Positions 1 through 5,095 of a stretch of DNA of 5,095 nt are shown in pieces. The DNA lies in contig JALWML010000240.1 in assembly GCA_027083915.1 (NCBI GenBank), forward strand, positions 1-5,095. The letters run 5' to 3'. Within the stretch, counting starts at the first letter, position 1. Each line of letters opens with the position of its first letter. Below the pieces are notes generated by a model. It saw only the letters and a list, made by a program, of their open reading frames with translations. It was not told where the DNA came from and did no database searches. The translations under genes were made by a program, and so were the position numbers. The DNA comes from Lysobacterales bacterium (GTDB taxonomy: Bacteria; Pseudomonadota; Gammaproteobacteria; Xanthomonadales; Marinicellaceae).

Positions 1-5
1 TTTGT

Positions 6-812
6 TTATTTTTTCTCTCCTTTTTTTATTAAATTAAATCGTCTTTTATCTTTTTTTGTAAAAAGTAAAATATATTCTATTTTTGGCTGTAGCTTATTAA
101 ATGATGTTTTTGTGTTTTGCGATTTTGTTTTAGATTCCCATGCAATATTACCCACAAAATTCTCCTCCCCAAAAATTTCATCCATTAAAAGGCGTAATTG
201 TGCCACTTCATTATCGTCAATGGAGATAAATATCACACCATCTTCTTTTAATAATTGCTTGGCAATATACAGGCGTGGGTACATAAAGGTCAGCCATGCC
301 GAGTGTGAGTTGCTTTTACTTTGGGTAAAGTCTAAGATGCGTTTGGCACGTTCTTGACTGATGCCTGCAAGGTCTTGCAGTTCATCTACGCTAAATTTGC
401 GGTCATCTTGATAGACAAAGCCATCACTGCCTGTGTTGTAGGGTGGGTCGATATAAATCATCTTGATTTGTTCGTAATAGGCGTTTGATAAGTGTTTTAG
501 CACTTCGAGATTGTCGCCTTTTAGCAAGAGGTTTTCAGAATTTGCATTTTCTCTTTGTTGGTTAAAGCTTTCGTCTTCTTTTAATAAGGTCGTGGCTTCA
601 TCACTTGCCAAAAGTCGTGCATAGGATTTTCCCAGCCAGTCCATACCGTAACTTTCTTTGGAAAAATTGATTTCATTTTTTGTCATTTGCTTTTTAAACT
701 TGTCAAAATCAAGCTCGCCATTTTTGTCAAAACACCCTGAGAAATGCTTTTTTAAAATAAGCAAGTCTTTGTTTGCTGGTTTAATTTGTGTGCTGGTGTA
801 TTGTTTTTCCAT
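6..812 (-). CDS. Type III restriction-modification DNA methyltransferase (Mod), truncated N-terminal half
   Basis: Type III Mod subunits are beta-class adenine-N6 methyltransferases that also supply target recognition for the Res partner. The 268-residue product begins with the usual Mod leader (KKHFSGCFDKNGELDFDKFK, residues 21-40), then LLLKGDNLEVLKHL (95-108), the catalytic motif IDPPYNTGSDGFVY (121-134, DPPY at 122-125) and WLTFMYPRL...DGVIFISIDDNE (173-202). In beta-class enzymes the target-recognition region and the AdoMet-binding FxGxG motif follow; both are missing because a TAA at 8-6 ends the frame. Complete Mod proteins are usually about twice this length. Two A-runs on the coding strand (A7 at 27-21, A6 at 14-9) lie just before the stop, so a frameshift, phase variation or point nonsense is possible; both other frames stay open to the window edge. 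The start at 812 fits the family N-terminus and lies 9 bp after the sufD stop, with only a weak purine-rich RBS. The family call is firm; activity as encoded is unlikely. Confidence 0.85.
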   Translation of the reverse strand: MEKQYTSTQIKPANKDLLILKKHFSGCFDKNGELDFDKFKKQMTKNEINFSKESYGMDWLGKSYARLLASDEATTLLKEDESFNQQRENANSENLLLKGDNLEVLKHLSNAYYEQIKMIYIDPPYNTGSDGFVYQDDRKFSVDELQDLAGISQERAKRILDFTQSKSNSHSAWLTFMYPRLYIAKQLLKEDGVIFISIDDNEVAQLRLLMDEIFGEENFVGNIAWESKTKSQNTKTSFNKLQPKIEYILLFTKKDKRRFNLIKKGEKK

Positions 813-821
813 TGGCTTTCT

Positions 822-2045
822 CTATAATTCTATTTGGTCTAAAAAATCATCTTGTTCAAAAATATTGGCATCTTGCAGAAATGATTCAATTAACATAAAT
901 TTGGCTTGTTCTTTTGGTATACCTCGAGAGCGTAGATAAGTCAAGGATGTTTCATCTAATTCACCAATGGTTGAGCCATGAGCGGCGATGACATCATCTG
1001 TATTGATTTCCAGTTCTGGGCGCGAATAGATGTTGGCATCATCGGTGAGCAAGATGTTCTTTAAACTCTGTGCGACATCACTGCCATCTGCACCTTTTGC
1101 GACAATCGCCTTAGCATTAATCGCAATTGAAGCTTTGTCTGTTGCCAATGAACGTTTGAGGACATTACTTTTACAGTTTTGCACCTTATGATTAGTTAAC
1201 ATATTTTCGCTGATATGGCATGAATCATGCGCGACATTAACCGATGCCGCATTAAATTCGCTGTGTTGCCCGTTGAAGTTAACTTCTTGAATTGTGTGCG
1301 ATAATGCTGCGTTGTTGTTGATTGTGCCTTGTTGAATGGAAACATTTTGTGCACAGTTAACTTGTGAAAAATGTATCAATGCAGCGGTTTTTCGCAACAG
1401 TTTGTTTGATTGCAATTTTAAGCGTGAATCAGCAGCCATATTTATTATGGAAACATGGTTAATTCGGCAATCGTAATCATAGCTTTCAGTTAAGTCTAAC
1501 TCGGCATTTTCACCGATATTAATGACGGTGCGAATATTTTCCCAATCTTTTGATACTTGCTGGTATTGTATGTGCAGTTTTAATTGCGAATTTTTAGGGA
1601 TGGTTAATGCAAACCCTCCATTAAGCATGGCTGTATTGAGTTCGACAAATGTTTTTTCTTTATCAGTTTTGATATTTTTCCAGCTTTTTTCATCTACTTC
1701 CAAGATGTTTTGCATTTGGGTGTCTTGTGGTAAGTCGCCTTCGATGGTGAAGACGAATAATTGTCCTGTATTGGGGTCAGTACCCTTTTCTGTTTGAGAT
1801 TGTTGCATATTTGACAAGCTTGAGTCAGAAAAGAGTACCGACCCCGATTGTGCAATATCGGTGACAGGTTCTAGTCTTTCTAACTTTTTGGTATTGGTGT
1901 ATTTCCACAATTCGGATTTGCGCGTTGGTATACCGTAGTCTTGAAACTTTTTTAGGGCATCGCTGCGTTTTTGCTGTAACCATTTTGGTTCATCTTTCAG
2001 ACCGATGAGCTTTTCAAAGGCTAAATTTATTGGGTTTTTAAACAT
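822..2045 (-). CDS. sufD: Fe-S cluster assembly scaffold protein SufD
   Basis: SufD pairs with SufB in the cytosolic SufBC2D complex, where clusters are built at the SufB-SufD interface. The 407-residue product has the N-terminal helical region with GIPTRKSELWKYTN (residues 38-51), a central beta-helix rich in short polar repeats, and the conserved C-terminal block. That block includes LLTDDANIYSRPELEINTDD (332-351), AAHGSTIGELDE (354-365) and LTYLRSRGIPKEQA (368-381). His356 lines up with the essential E. coli His360; the Cys two residues before it in E. coli is Ala354 here, a substitution I believe also occurs in other SufDs. The start at 2045 follows the sufC stop by 4 bp, with GAGG about 9 nt upstream of ATG as a plausible RBS. 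Residues 67-91 are encoded by a palindromic repeat and interrupt the variable linker between KLERLEPV and QLFVFTIEGD. That insert is unusual, but the frame is intact, so the protein is probably functional. Confidence 0.95.
   Translation of the reverse strand: MFKNPINLAFEKLIGLKDEPKWLQQKRSDALKKFQDYGIPTRKSELWKYTNTKKLERLEPVTDIAQSGSVLFSDSSLSNMQQSQTEKGTDPNTGQLFVFTIEGDLPQDTQMQNILEVDEKSWKNIKTDKEKTFVELNTAMLNGGFALTIPKNSQLKLHIQYQQVSKDWENIRTVINIGENAELDLTESYDYDCRINHVSIINMAADSRLKLQSNKLLRKTAALIHFSQVNCAQNVSIQQGTINNNAALSHTIQEVNFNGQHSEFNAASVNVAHDSCHISENMLTNHKVQNCKSNVLKRSLATDKASIAINAKAIVAKGADGSDVAQSLKNILLTDDANIYSRPELEINTDDVIAAHGSTIGELDETSLTYLRSRGIPKEQAKFMLIESFLQDANIFEQDDFLDQIEL
1773..1845. repeat. Palindromic repeat (REPIN/MITE-like) embedded in frame in sufD
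   Basis: Two 20-bp inverted arms, 1773-1792 and 1826-1845, flank a 33-nt spacer. The left arm is GGGGTCAGTACCCTTTTCTG. The right arm, reverse-complemented, is GGGGTCGGTACTCTTTTCTG, so 18 of 20 positions match. On the mRNA (minus) strand both differences are G-U pairs, so the transcript can form an unbroken 20-bp stem. The arm core is the same as that of the element at 2797-2886, and spacer length is nearly equal (33 versus 34). The element encodes SufD residues 67-91. I see no convincing target-site duplication; a 3-bp ATT lies on each side (1770-1772 and 1847-1849), which could be chance. Confidence 0.8.
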
Positions 2046-2049
2046 GACT

Positions 2050-2790
2050 TTAGTCCTCTAACCAACCGTAACCTGTTTTTTCTAGCTCCAATGCCAACGA
2101 CTTATCGCCTGAACGTACAATTTTTCCATCAGCAAGAACATGCACATAATCGGGTACGATATAATCGAGTAAGCGTTGGTAATGGGTGATGACGATAAAT
2201 GAACGGTTGTCGTTTCGGAGTTGGTTGACACCATCGGCAACAATTTTTAAGGCATCAATGTCTAAGCCTGAATCGGTTTCATCCAAAATTGCCAATTTAG
2301 GCTCTAAAATACTCATCTGAAATATTTCGTTGCGTTTTTTCTCGCCACCAGAAAAACCTTCGTTAACAGGTCGTCGCAATAAATCGTCACGCATGTTCAT
2401 TTGTTTGATTTTTGTGCGAACAAGTTTTAAAAACTCCGAGGAGTTCATCTCAGGCTCTCCACGGTATTTACGTTGAGCATTTAAGGCGGCTCGCAGGAAA
2501 TACATATTGTTAACGCCAGGAATTTCCACAGGGTATTGAAAAGCAAGGAAAATTCCTTCGGCAGCTCGTTCTTCAATTTCAAGGTCTAATAAATCTTTGC
2601 CCAAGAAATCAACCGACCCTTGGGTCACCTCGACTTTTTCCATGCCAGCAAGCACGTTGCCTAGTGTGGATTTACCGGCACCGTTGGGACCCATAATGGC
2701 ATGAACTTCACCCGGTTTGATATCCAAGTTTAGGCCTTTTAGTATTTTGTTATCGCCTACTTGGGCGTGTATGTTTTTTATATTTAGCAT
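2050..2790 (-). CDS. sufC: Fe-S cluster assembly ATPase SufC
   Basis: SufC is the soluble ABC-type ATPase of the SufBC2D scaffold; ATP binding drives its dimerisation and opens the SufB-SufD interface for cluster assembly. The 246 residues match the usual family length. Visible motifs are Walker A GPNGAGKS (34-41, Lys40), the Q-loop in AFQYP (Gln85), the ABC signature FSGGEKKR (146-153), Walker B with D-loop LAILDETDSGLD (167-178, Asp170/Glu171) and the H-loop His203 in ITHYQR. There is no membrane segment, as expected. The ATG at 2790 gives the standard N-terminus MLNIKNIHAQVGDNKIL. No Shine-Dalgarno sequence is visible ahead of it, and the 28-bp stem of the palindromic repeat ends just 6 nt upstream, so initiation may depend on RNA folding or on ribosomes arriving from sufB. 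It ends 4 bp before sufD. Confidence 0.97.
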   Translation of the reverse strand: MLNIKNIHAQVGDNKILKGLNLDIKPGEVHAIMGPNGAGKSTLGNVLAGMEKVEVTQGSVDFLGKDLLDLEIEERAAEGIFLAFQYPVEIPGVNNMYFLRAALNAQRKYRGEPEMNSSEFLKLVRTKIKQMNMRDDLLRRPVNEGFSGGEKKRNEIFQMSILEPKLAILDETDSGLDIDALKIVADGVNQLRNDNRSFIVITHYQRLLDYIVPDYVHVLADGKIVRSGDKSLALELEKTGYGWLED

Positions 2791-2796
2791 AGTTTG

Positions 2797-2886
2797 GTTT
2801 TTAAAGGGGTCAGTACCCTTTATCTTTAGTATCTATAATAAAAATCAGCTGTCGGATTGATAAAGGGTACTGACCCCTTTAAAAAC
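2797..2886. repeat. Palindromic repeat (REPIN/MITE-like) filling the sufB-sufC gap
   Basis: A perfect 28-bp inverted repeat pairs 2797-2824 with 2859-2886 around a 34-nt spacer. Each arm also contains its own smaller palindrome, with 7-bp stem AAAGGG-type flanks and loop GTCAGTA (left 2802-2822, right 2861-2881). Two REP-like units in inverted orientation are the layout of a REPIN, a short non-autonomous element moved by RAYT (Y1 tyrosine) transposases. The arm core GGGGTCAGTACCCTTT recurs in sufD at 1773-1845. The right edge coincides with the last base of the sufB stop codon and the left edge is 6 nt from the sufC ATG, so the element occupies nearly the whole 95-bp gap. The structure is certain; the REPIN/MITE identity is inferred, as no transposase is in view. 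Confidence 0.8.
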
Positions 2887-2898
2887 TACCCGACAGCT
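2838..2898 (-). terminator. Possible terminator or attenuator hairpin at the sufB 3' end
   Basis: On the transcribed strand AGCTGTCGG (2898-2890, inside the last sufB codons) is exactly complementary to CCGACAGCT (2855-2847). The second half is followed after two bases by T5-A-TT (2844-2837), the layout of an intrinsic terminator, though the 34-nt loop is long. The loop holds one arm of the palindromic repeat, whose partner arm lies further downstream, so this stem and the repeat's stem are interleaved. It might reduce read-through from sufB into sufC. The complementarity is plain in the sequence; a regulatory role is a guess. Confidence 0.35.
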
Positions 2899-4376
2899 CC
2901 TTCTAGTGAAATATCCAGTAAAGCCTTTGCTTCTACCGCAAATTCCATCGGTAATTCTTTGAAGACTTCCTTGCAGAAGCCATCAACTATCATTGAGGTA
3001 GCATCTTCTTCTGAGATACCACGTTGTTTGCAATAGAATAATTGGTCTTCCGAAATTTTTGAAGTTGTGGCTTCGTGTTCGAGTTGGGCGGTGCTATTGG
3101 CACTTTCGATATACGGGAAAGTGTGAGCTCCGCAGTTTTTGCCGATTAATAGGGAATCACATTGGGTGTGATTTCTTGCACCTTCGGCTCGTTTGGAAAT
3201 TCGAACCAGTCCACGGTAAGTATTTTGGCTTTTACCTGCGGAAATTCCTTTAGAAATGATAGTGCTTTTGGTGTTCTTGCCCAAATGAATCATTTTGGTG
3301 CCAGTATCGGCTTGTTGGTAATTGTTAGTTAAAGCAACGGAGTAAAACTCTCCACGTGAATTATCGCCACGTAGAATACAGCTAGGATATTTCCAAGTAA
3401 TGGCAGAACCCGTTTCAACTTGTGTCCAGGAAACTTTAGCATTGATACCGTTACAAGCTGCACGTTTGGTGACGAAATTGAAAATACCGCCTTTGCCTTC
3501 TTCATCACCTGGATACCAATTTTGTACGGTGGAATATTTAATTTTAGCATCATTTAATATGAACAATTCAACTACAGCCGCGTGTAATTGGTTCTCATCA
3601 CGCATCGGAGCCGTGCAACCTTCTAAATAGCTGACTTCAGCACCATCATCGGCAATAATCATAGTGCGTTCAAATTGTCCTGTGTTCATTTCATTAATAC
3701 GAAAATAAGTGGATAACTCCATAGGGCATCGTGTGTTTTTTGGAATATAAACAAATGAACCATCACTAAAAACGGCTGCGTTTAAGGCTGAAAAGTAGTT
3801 ATCTCCTATGGGCACTACCTTGCCTAAATATTGTTTAACCAAATCTGGGTGATCTTTAACTGCTTCGGAAAATGAGCAAAAAATAACACCTGCTTTTTTG
3901 AGTTCTTTCTTAAATGTTGTGGTCACTGATACCGAATCAAATACCACATCAACCGCCACGGGCGTTTTTCTGGTTTTAACCCCTGCTAAGATTTCTTGCT
4001 CGTGCAATGGTACGCCAAGTTTTGCATAGGTTTCTAACAGTTTTGGGTCTACATCTTCTATAGTTTCAGGTGCATTTTCATTACTTTTTGGTGATGAATA
4101 ATAGGATATAGCGTCAAAATCAATCGGTGGGATTTTTAGTTTTGCCCAATTGGGTTGCTCCATAGTCAACCATTTTCTATAGGCTTTTAAACGCCAATCA
4201 AGTAACCACTGGGGTTCTTCTTTTTTTGCTGAAATCGCACGAATAACCTCTTCATTCAATCCAGGAGGAAAGGTATCCGAATCAATATCAGTAACAAAAC
4301 CATCTTTATAGGTTTGTTCGATTCGTTTATGCACTTCGGCATTTTCTTGTTCACTTGTTTCTATCTGTTCAGACAT
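2886..4376 (-). CDS. sufB: Fe-S cluster assembly scaffold protein SufB
   Basis: SufB receives sulfur from the SufS desulfurase and, with SufD and SufC, assembles clusters for transfer to carrier proteins in the cytosol. At 496 residues it matches E. coli SufB (495) and keeps its blocks throughout: NEEVIRAISAKKEEPQWLLD (41-60), FDSVSVTTTF (146-155), RCPMELSTYFRIN (216-228), TGQFERTMIIADD (232-244), LHAAVVE (264-270), ADTGTKMIHLGKNTKSTIIS (356-375) and the terminal ISLEGAVG. Functional residues visible are Cys254 (LEGC, sulfur entry), Cys406 (TQCDS, E. coli Cys405) and Glu435 (LEHEATT, E. coli Glu434). The ATG at 4376 overlaps the end of the regulator gene by 8 bp (stop TGA at 4371-4369), which suggests translational coupling; the RBS is weak. 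The stop codon's last base is also the first base of the palindromic repeat, but the protein's C-terminus is complete. Confidence 0.97.
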   Translation of the reverse strand: MSEQIETSEQENAEVHKRIEQTYKDGFVTDIDSDTFPPGLNEEVIRAISAKKEEPQWLLDWRLKAYRKWLTMEQPNWAKLKIPPIDFDAISYYSSPKSNENAPETIEDVDPKLLETYAKLGVPLHEQEILAGVKTRKTPVAVDVVFDSVSVTTTFKKELKKAGVIFCSFSEAVKDHPDLVKQYLGKVVPIGDNYFSALNAAVFSDGSFVYIPKNTRCPMELSTYFRINEMNTGQFERTMIIADDGAEVSYLEGCTAPMRDENQLHAAVVELFILNDAKIKYSTVQNWYPGDEEGKGGIFNFVTKRAACNGINAKVSWTQVETGSAITWKYPSCILRGDNSRGEFYSVALTNNYQQADTGTKMIHLGKNTKSTIISKGISAGKSQNTYRGLVRISKRAEGARNHTQCDSLLIGKNCGAHTFPYIESANSTAQLEHEATTSKISEDQLFYCKQRGISEEDATSMIVDGFCKEVFKELPMEFAVEAKALLDISLEGAVG

Positions 4377-4815
4377 AATCTTTGACCATTAATTTTATAT
4401 CTGGTTTGGATGCACCATTGAGTTCTGCCATTTTGGCTATGGTCATCTGTACCAGAATATTTTCTATTTGTTGATTCACTTTTTGCCAGCCTGTACGACT
4501 GTCACAACCTTGTTCTTGTGCACATAAGCTATCAGTTTTGGTGCATTCGGTGATGGCTGTATTGCCTTCGATGGCTTGGATAACATCAAACAATGTGATA
4601 TCATCACTGACTTTGGCTAACTGATAACCACCATTAGCACCGCGTGTAGAGACCAAAATTTTGGCTTTTGTTAATAGTTTTAATACTTTGCTCACTGTTG
4701 GGATTTCTAGTCCTACACCCTTTGCAATAATCTCACTAGAGTACAACTTATCGTCTTTTTGCATAAACAAAATAACGGCAGTGGCGTAATCAGTTAGGCG
4801 TGAAATCTTTAACAT
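4369..4815 (-). CDS. Rrf2/IscR-family SUF system Fe-S assembly regulator
   Basis: This is a DNA-binding repressor of the IscR type, of the group that heads suf operons in many gammaproteobacteria; it probably senses Fe-S cluster supply and controls its own operon. The 148 residues begin with the typical MLKISRLTDYATAVILFM, then a winged helix-turn-helix (about 26-50, IIAKGVGLEIPTVSKVLKLL) and wing (57-66, TRGANGGYQL). Next come a dimerisation helix and the cluster site Cys91, Cys98 and Cys104, close to IscR Cys92/98/104. The start at 4815 fits the family N-terminus exactly. No Shine-Dalgarno sequence precedes it (only GCCCCC) and a TATAAT box lies six bases upstream, so the mRNA is probably leaderless. 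A palindrome overlapping this promoter is the likely operator. It overlaps sufB by 8 bp. It is sometimes called SufR but is not the cyanobacterial SufR family, so no symbol is assigned. Confidence 0.93.
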   Translation of the reverse strand: MLKISRLTDYATAVILFMQKDDKLYSSEIIAKGVGLEIPTVSKVLKLLTKAKILVSTRGANGGYQLAKVSDDITLFDVIQAIEGNTAITECTKTDSLCAQEQGCDSRTGWQKVNQQIENILVQMTIAKMAELNGASKPDIKLMVKDYV

Positions 4816-4821
4816 GGGGGC

Positions 4822-4850
4822 ATTATAAATTAAAGTGTACTAATTTTGTA
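4822..4850 (-). promoter_or_regulatory. Predicted suf operon promoter (-10 TATAAT), likely leaderless start
   Basis: A perfect -10 hexamer TATAAT is read on the minus strand at 4827-4822. With a 17-nt spacer the -35 position would hold TACAAA (4850-4845), a 3-of-6 match to TTGACA. A start 6-7 nt downstream of the -10 would fall at 4816-4815, on or next to the regulator's ATG, leaving no untranslated leader. The -35 element and spacer lie inside the palindrome at 4823-4865, so a bound regulator would block RNA polymerase. The -10 is strong; the exact start site is predicted. Confidence 0.6.
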
Positions 4851-4865
4851 CACTTTAATTTATAA
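4823..4865. promoter_or_regulatory. 18-bp-arm palindrome, probable operator for the Rrf2/IscR-like regulator
   Basis: Perfect 18-bp inverted arms, 4823-4840 and 4848-4865, flank the 7-nt centre TAATTTT. The inner half-sites are AAGTGTAC and GTACACTT. Rrf2-family dimers (IscR, NsrR) bind AT-rich palindromes of about 23-25 bp. The inner part here (about 4832-4856) has that size and covers the predicted -35 and spacer of the regulator's promoter, which fits autorepression. The outer arms are almost wholly A+T. It lies between two same-strand genes and lacks a T-run on its 3' side, so it is a poor candidate for a terminator of the upstream kinase. Confidence 0.6.
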
Positions 4866-4875
4866 ATAGTACCTT

Positions 4876-5095
4876 TTAAGTCCTTTTTAAGGTTTTAGGC
4901 AGTAATTCTTCAATTTGTTGCATGACATCAAGGCGGTCAACAAAGTCGCACATGTAATCGAGTTTATCTGATTCAATAACTAAGACTTTGCTCATGGTGT
5001 AGTTTGCTATCCAATTTTCATAGAGTTTATGTAGGCGTCGCAGATAGGATAAAGGTATGTCTTGTTCCATCTTTCTGCCTCGGATTTTGATGCGT
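4876..5095 (-). CDS. Deoxynucleoside kinase (dNK family), C-terminal part only
   Basis: This family phosphorylates deoxynucleosides in cytosolic nucleotide salvage. Only the last 72 residues are in the window: the frame is open to the edge, so the 5' end lies beyond 5095. The visible part starts RIKIRGRKMEQDIPLSYLRR, the family's C-terminal LID segment (R-x-R-x-x-E pattern) and the helix after it, then LHKLYENWI, and a strand VLVIESDKLDYM. The ATG at 5070 is internal, because the conserved LID arginines lie before it, so it should not be used as the start. Substrate preference (dA/dG/dC) cannot be told from this fragment. It ends with TAA at 4878-4876, about 60 bp before the suf regulator, on the same strand. 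I see no clear terminator of its own. Confidence 0.85.
   Translation of the reverse strand, partial: RIKIRGRKMEQDIPLSYLRRLHKLYENWIANYTMSKVLVIESDKLDYMCDFVDRLDVMQQIEELLPKTLKRT

Noticed and set aside
112..357. Plus-strand open frame of 81 codons
   Set aside because: It lies antisense within the clearly coding mod gene and resembles no family; it is a shadow frame. The same applies to the plus-strand frames at 658-939, 1522-1797, 3059-3253 and 3400-3630.
1052..1074. Loss of the SufD Cys (E. coli Cys358 position, Ala here) as a sign of inactivation; nearby SufD C-terminal coding region
   Set aside because: The essential His is kept (His356), the surrounding block is well conserved, and to my knowledge this Cys is not universal among SufD proteins.
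3329..3553. Minus-strand open frame of 74 codons inside sufB
   Set aside because: It is out of frame within a strongly conserved stretch of SufB and has no recognisable features.
4823..4865. Palindrome as an intrinsic terminator of the deoxynucleoside kinase gene
   Set aside because: The stem is almost wholly A+T with no T-run after it on the transcribed strand (it runs into TGCCCCC), and it overlaps a good -10 box, so an operator role fits better.
4882..4892. Short palindrome CCTTTTTAAGG at the end of the kinase gene
   Set aside because: Only a 4-5 bp stem, within the coding region and AT-rich; expected by chance.
4876..5070. A complete 64-residue protein starting at the ATG at 5070
   Set aside because: The frame is open upstream to the window edge and encodes the conserved kinase LID residues RIKIRGRK directly before this Met, so the gene is simply cut by the window.
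1..5095. CRISPR arrays, tRNA/rRNA genes, riboswitches, or a novel defence operon
   Set aside because: No direct-repeat array, tRNA-like cloverleaf or known riboswitch core was seen, and apart from the truncated Mod all genes are ordinary Fe-S assembly or salvage genes.

Overview
The window looks like part of an AT-rich gammaproteobacterial chromosome. The regulator-sufB-sufC-sufD order, the Xanthomonas/Vibrio-type Rrf2 'SUF system regulator' and a bacterial deoxynucleoside kinase next door all fit Gammaproteobacteria. The low GC would suit a SUP05/Thioglobus-like or symbiotic lineage, but that placement is a guess. All recognised genes lie on the minus strand, so transcription runs from high to low coordinates.

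Reading in the direction of transcription: (1) 5095-4876 is the 3' end of a deoxynucleoside kinase gene that enters from outside the window. (2) 4865-4816 is a short intergenic region with an 18-bp-arm palindrome that overlaps a -10 box (TATAAT) six bases from the next ATG. (3) 4815-822 is a tightly packed suf operon. It encodes an IscR-like Rrf2 regulator with the three-Cys cluster site, then SufB, SufC and SufD, the scaffold complex that builds Fe-S clusters. The regulator and sufB overlap by 8 bp, sufC and sufD are 4 bp apart, and only sufB-sufC has a real gap (95 bp). (4) 812-6 is the N-terminal half of a type III restriction-modification methyltransferase (Mod). It starts 9 bp after sufD, where a cysteine desulfurase (sufS) would normally be expected, and it stops after 268 codons, before the target-recognition and AdoMet-binding parts.

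The most unusual content is a pair of related palindromic elements. Each has two inverted arms containing GGGGTCAGTACCC (or a close variant) around a 33-34 nt spacer. One (2797-2886) fills most of the sufB-sufC gap, from the last base of the sufB stop codon to six bases before the sufC ATG. The other (1773-1845) lies in frame inside sufD and is translated as about 25 extra residues. In that copy the two non-identical arm positions both become G-U wobbles in the mRNA strand, so the RNA stem is unbroken. This resembles a REPIN/MITE family, with the sufD copy comparable to the protein-embedded palindromic elements known in Rickettsia. No transposase for it is visible here.

Functionally, the regulator probably senses Fe-S status and represses its own operon through the palindrome. 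SufB, SufC and SufD form the SufBC2D scaffold. The kinase is an unrelated nucleotide-salvage gene, and the Mod fragment looks like an accessory gene that landed at the end of the suf operon.
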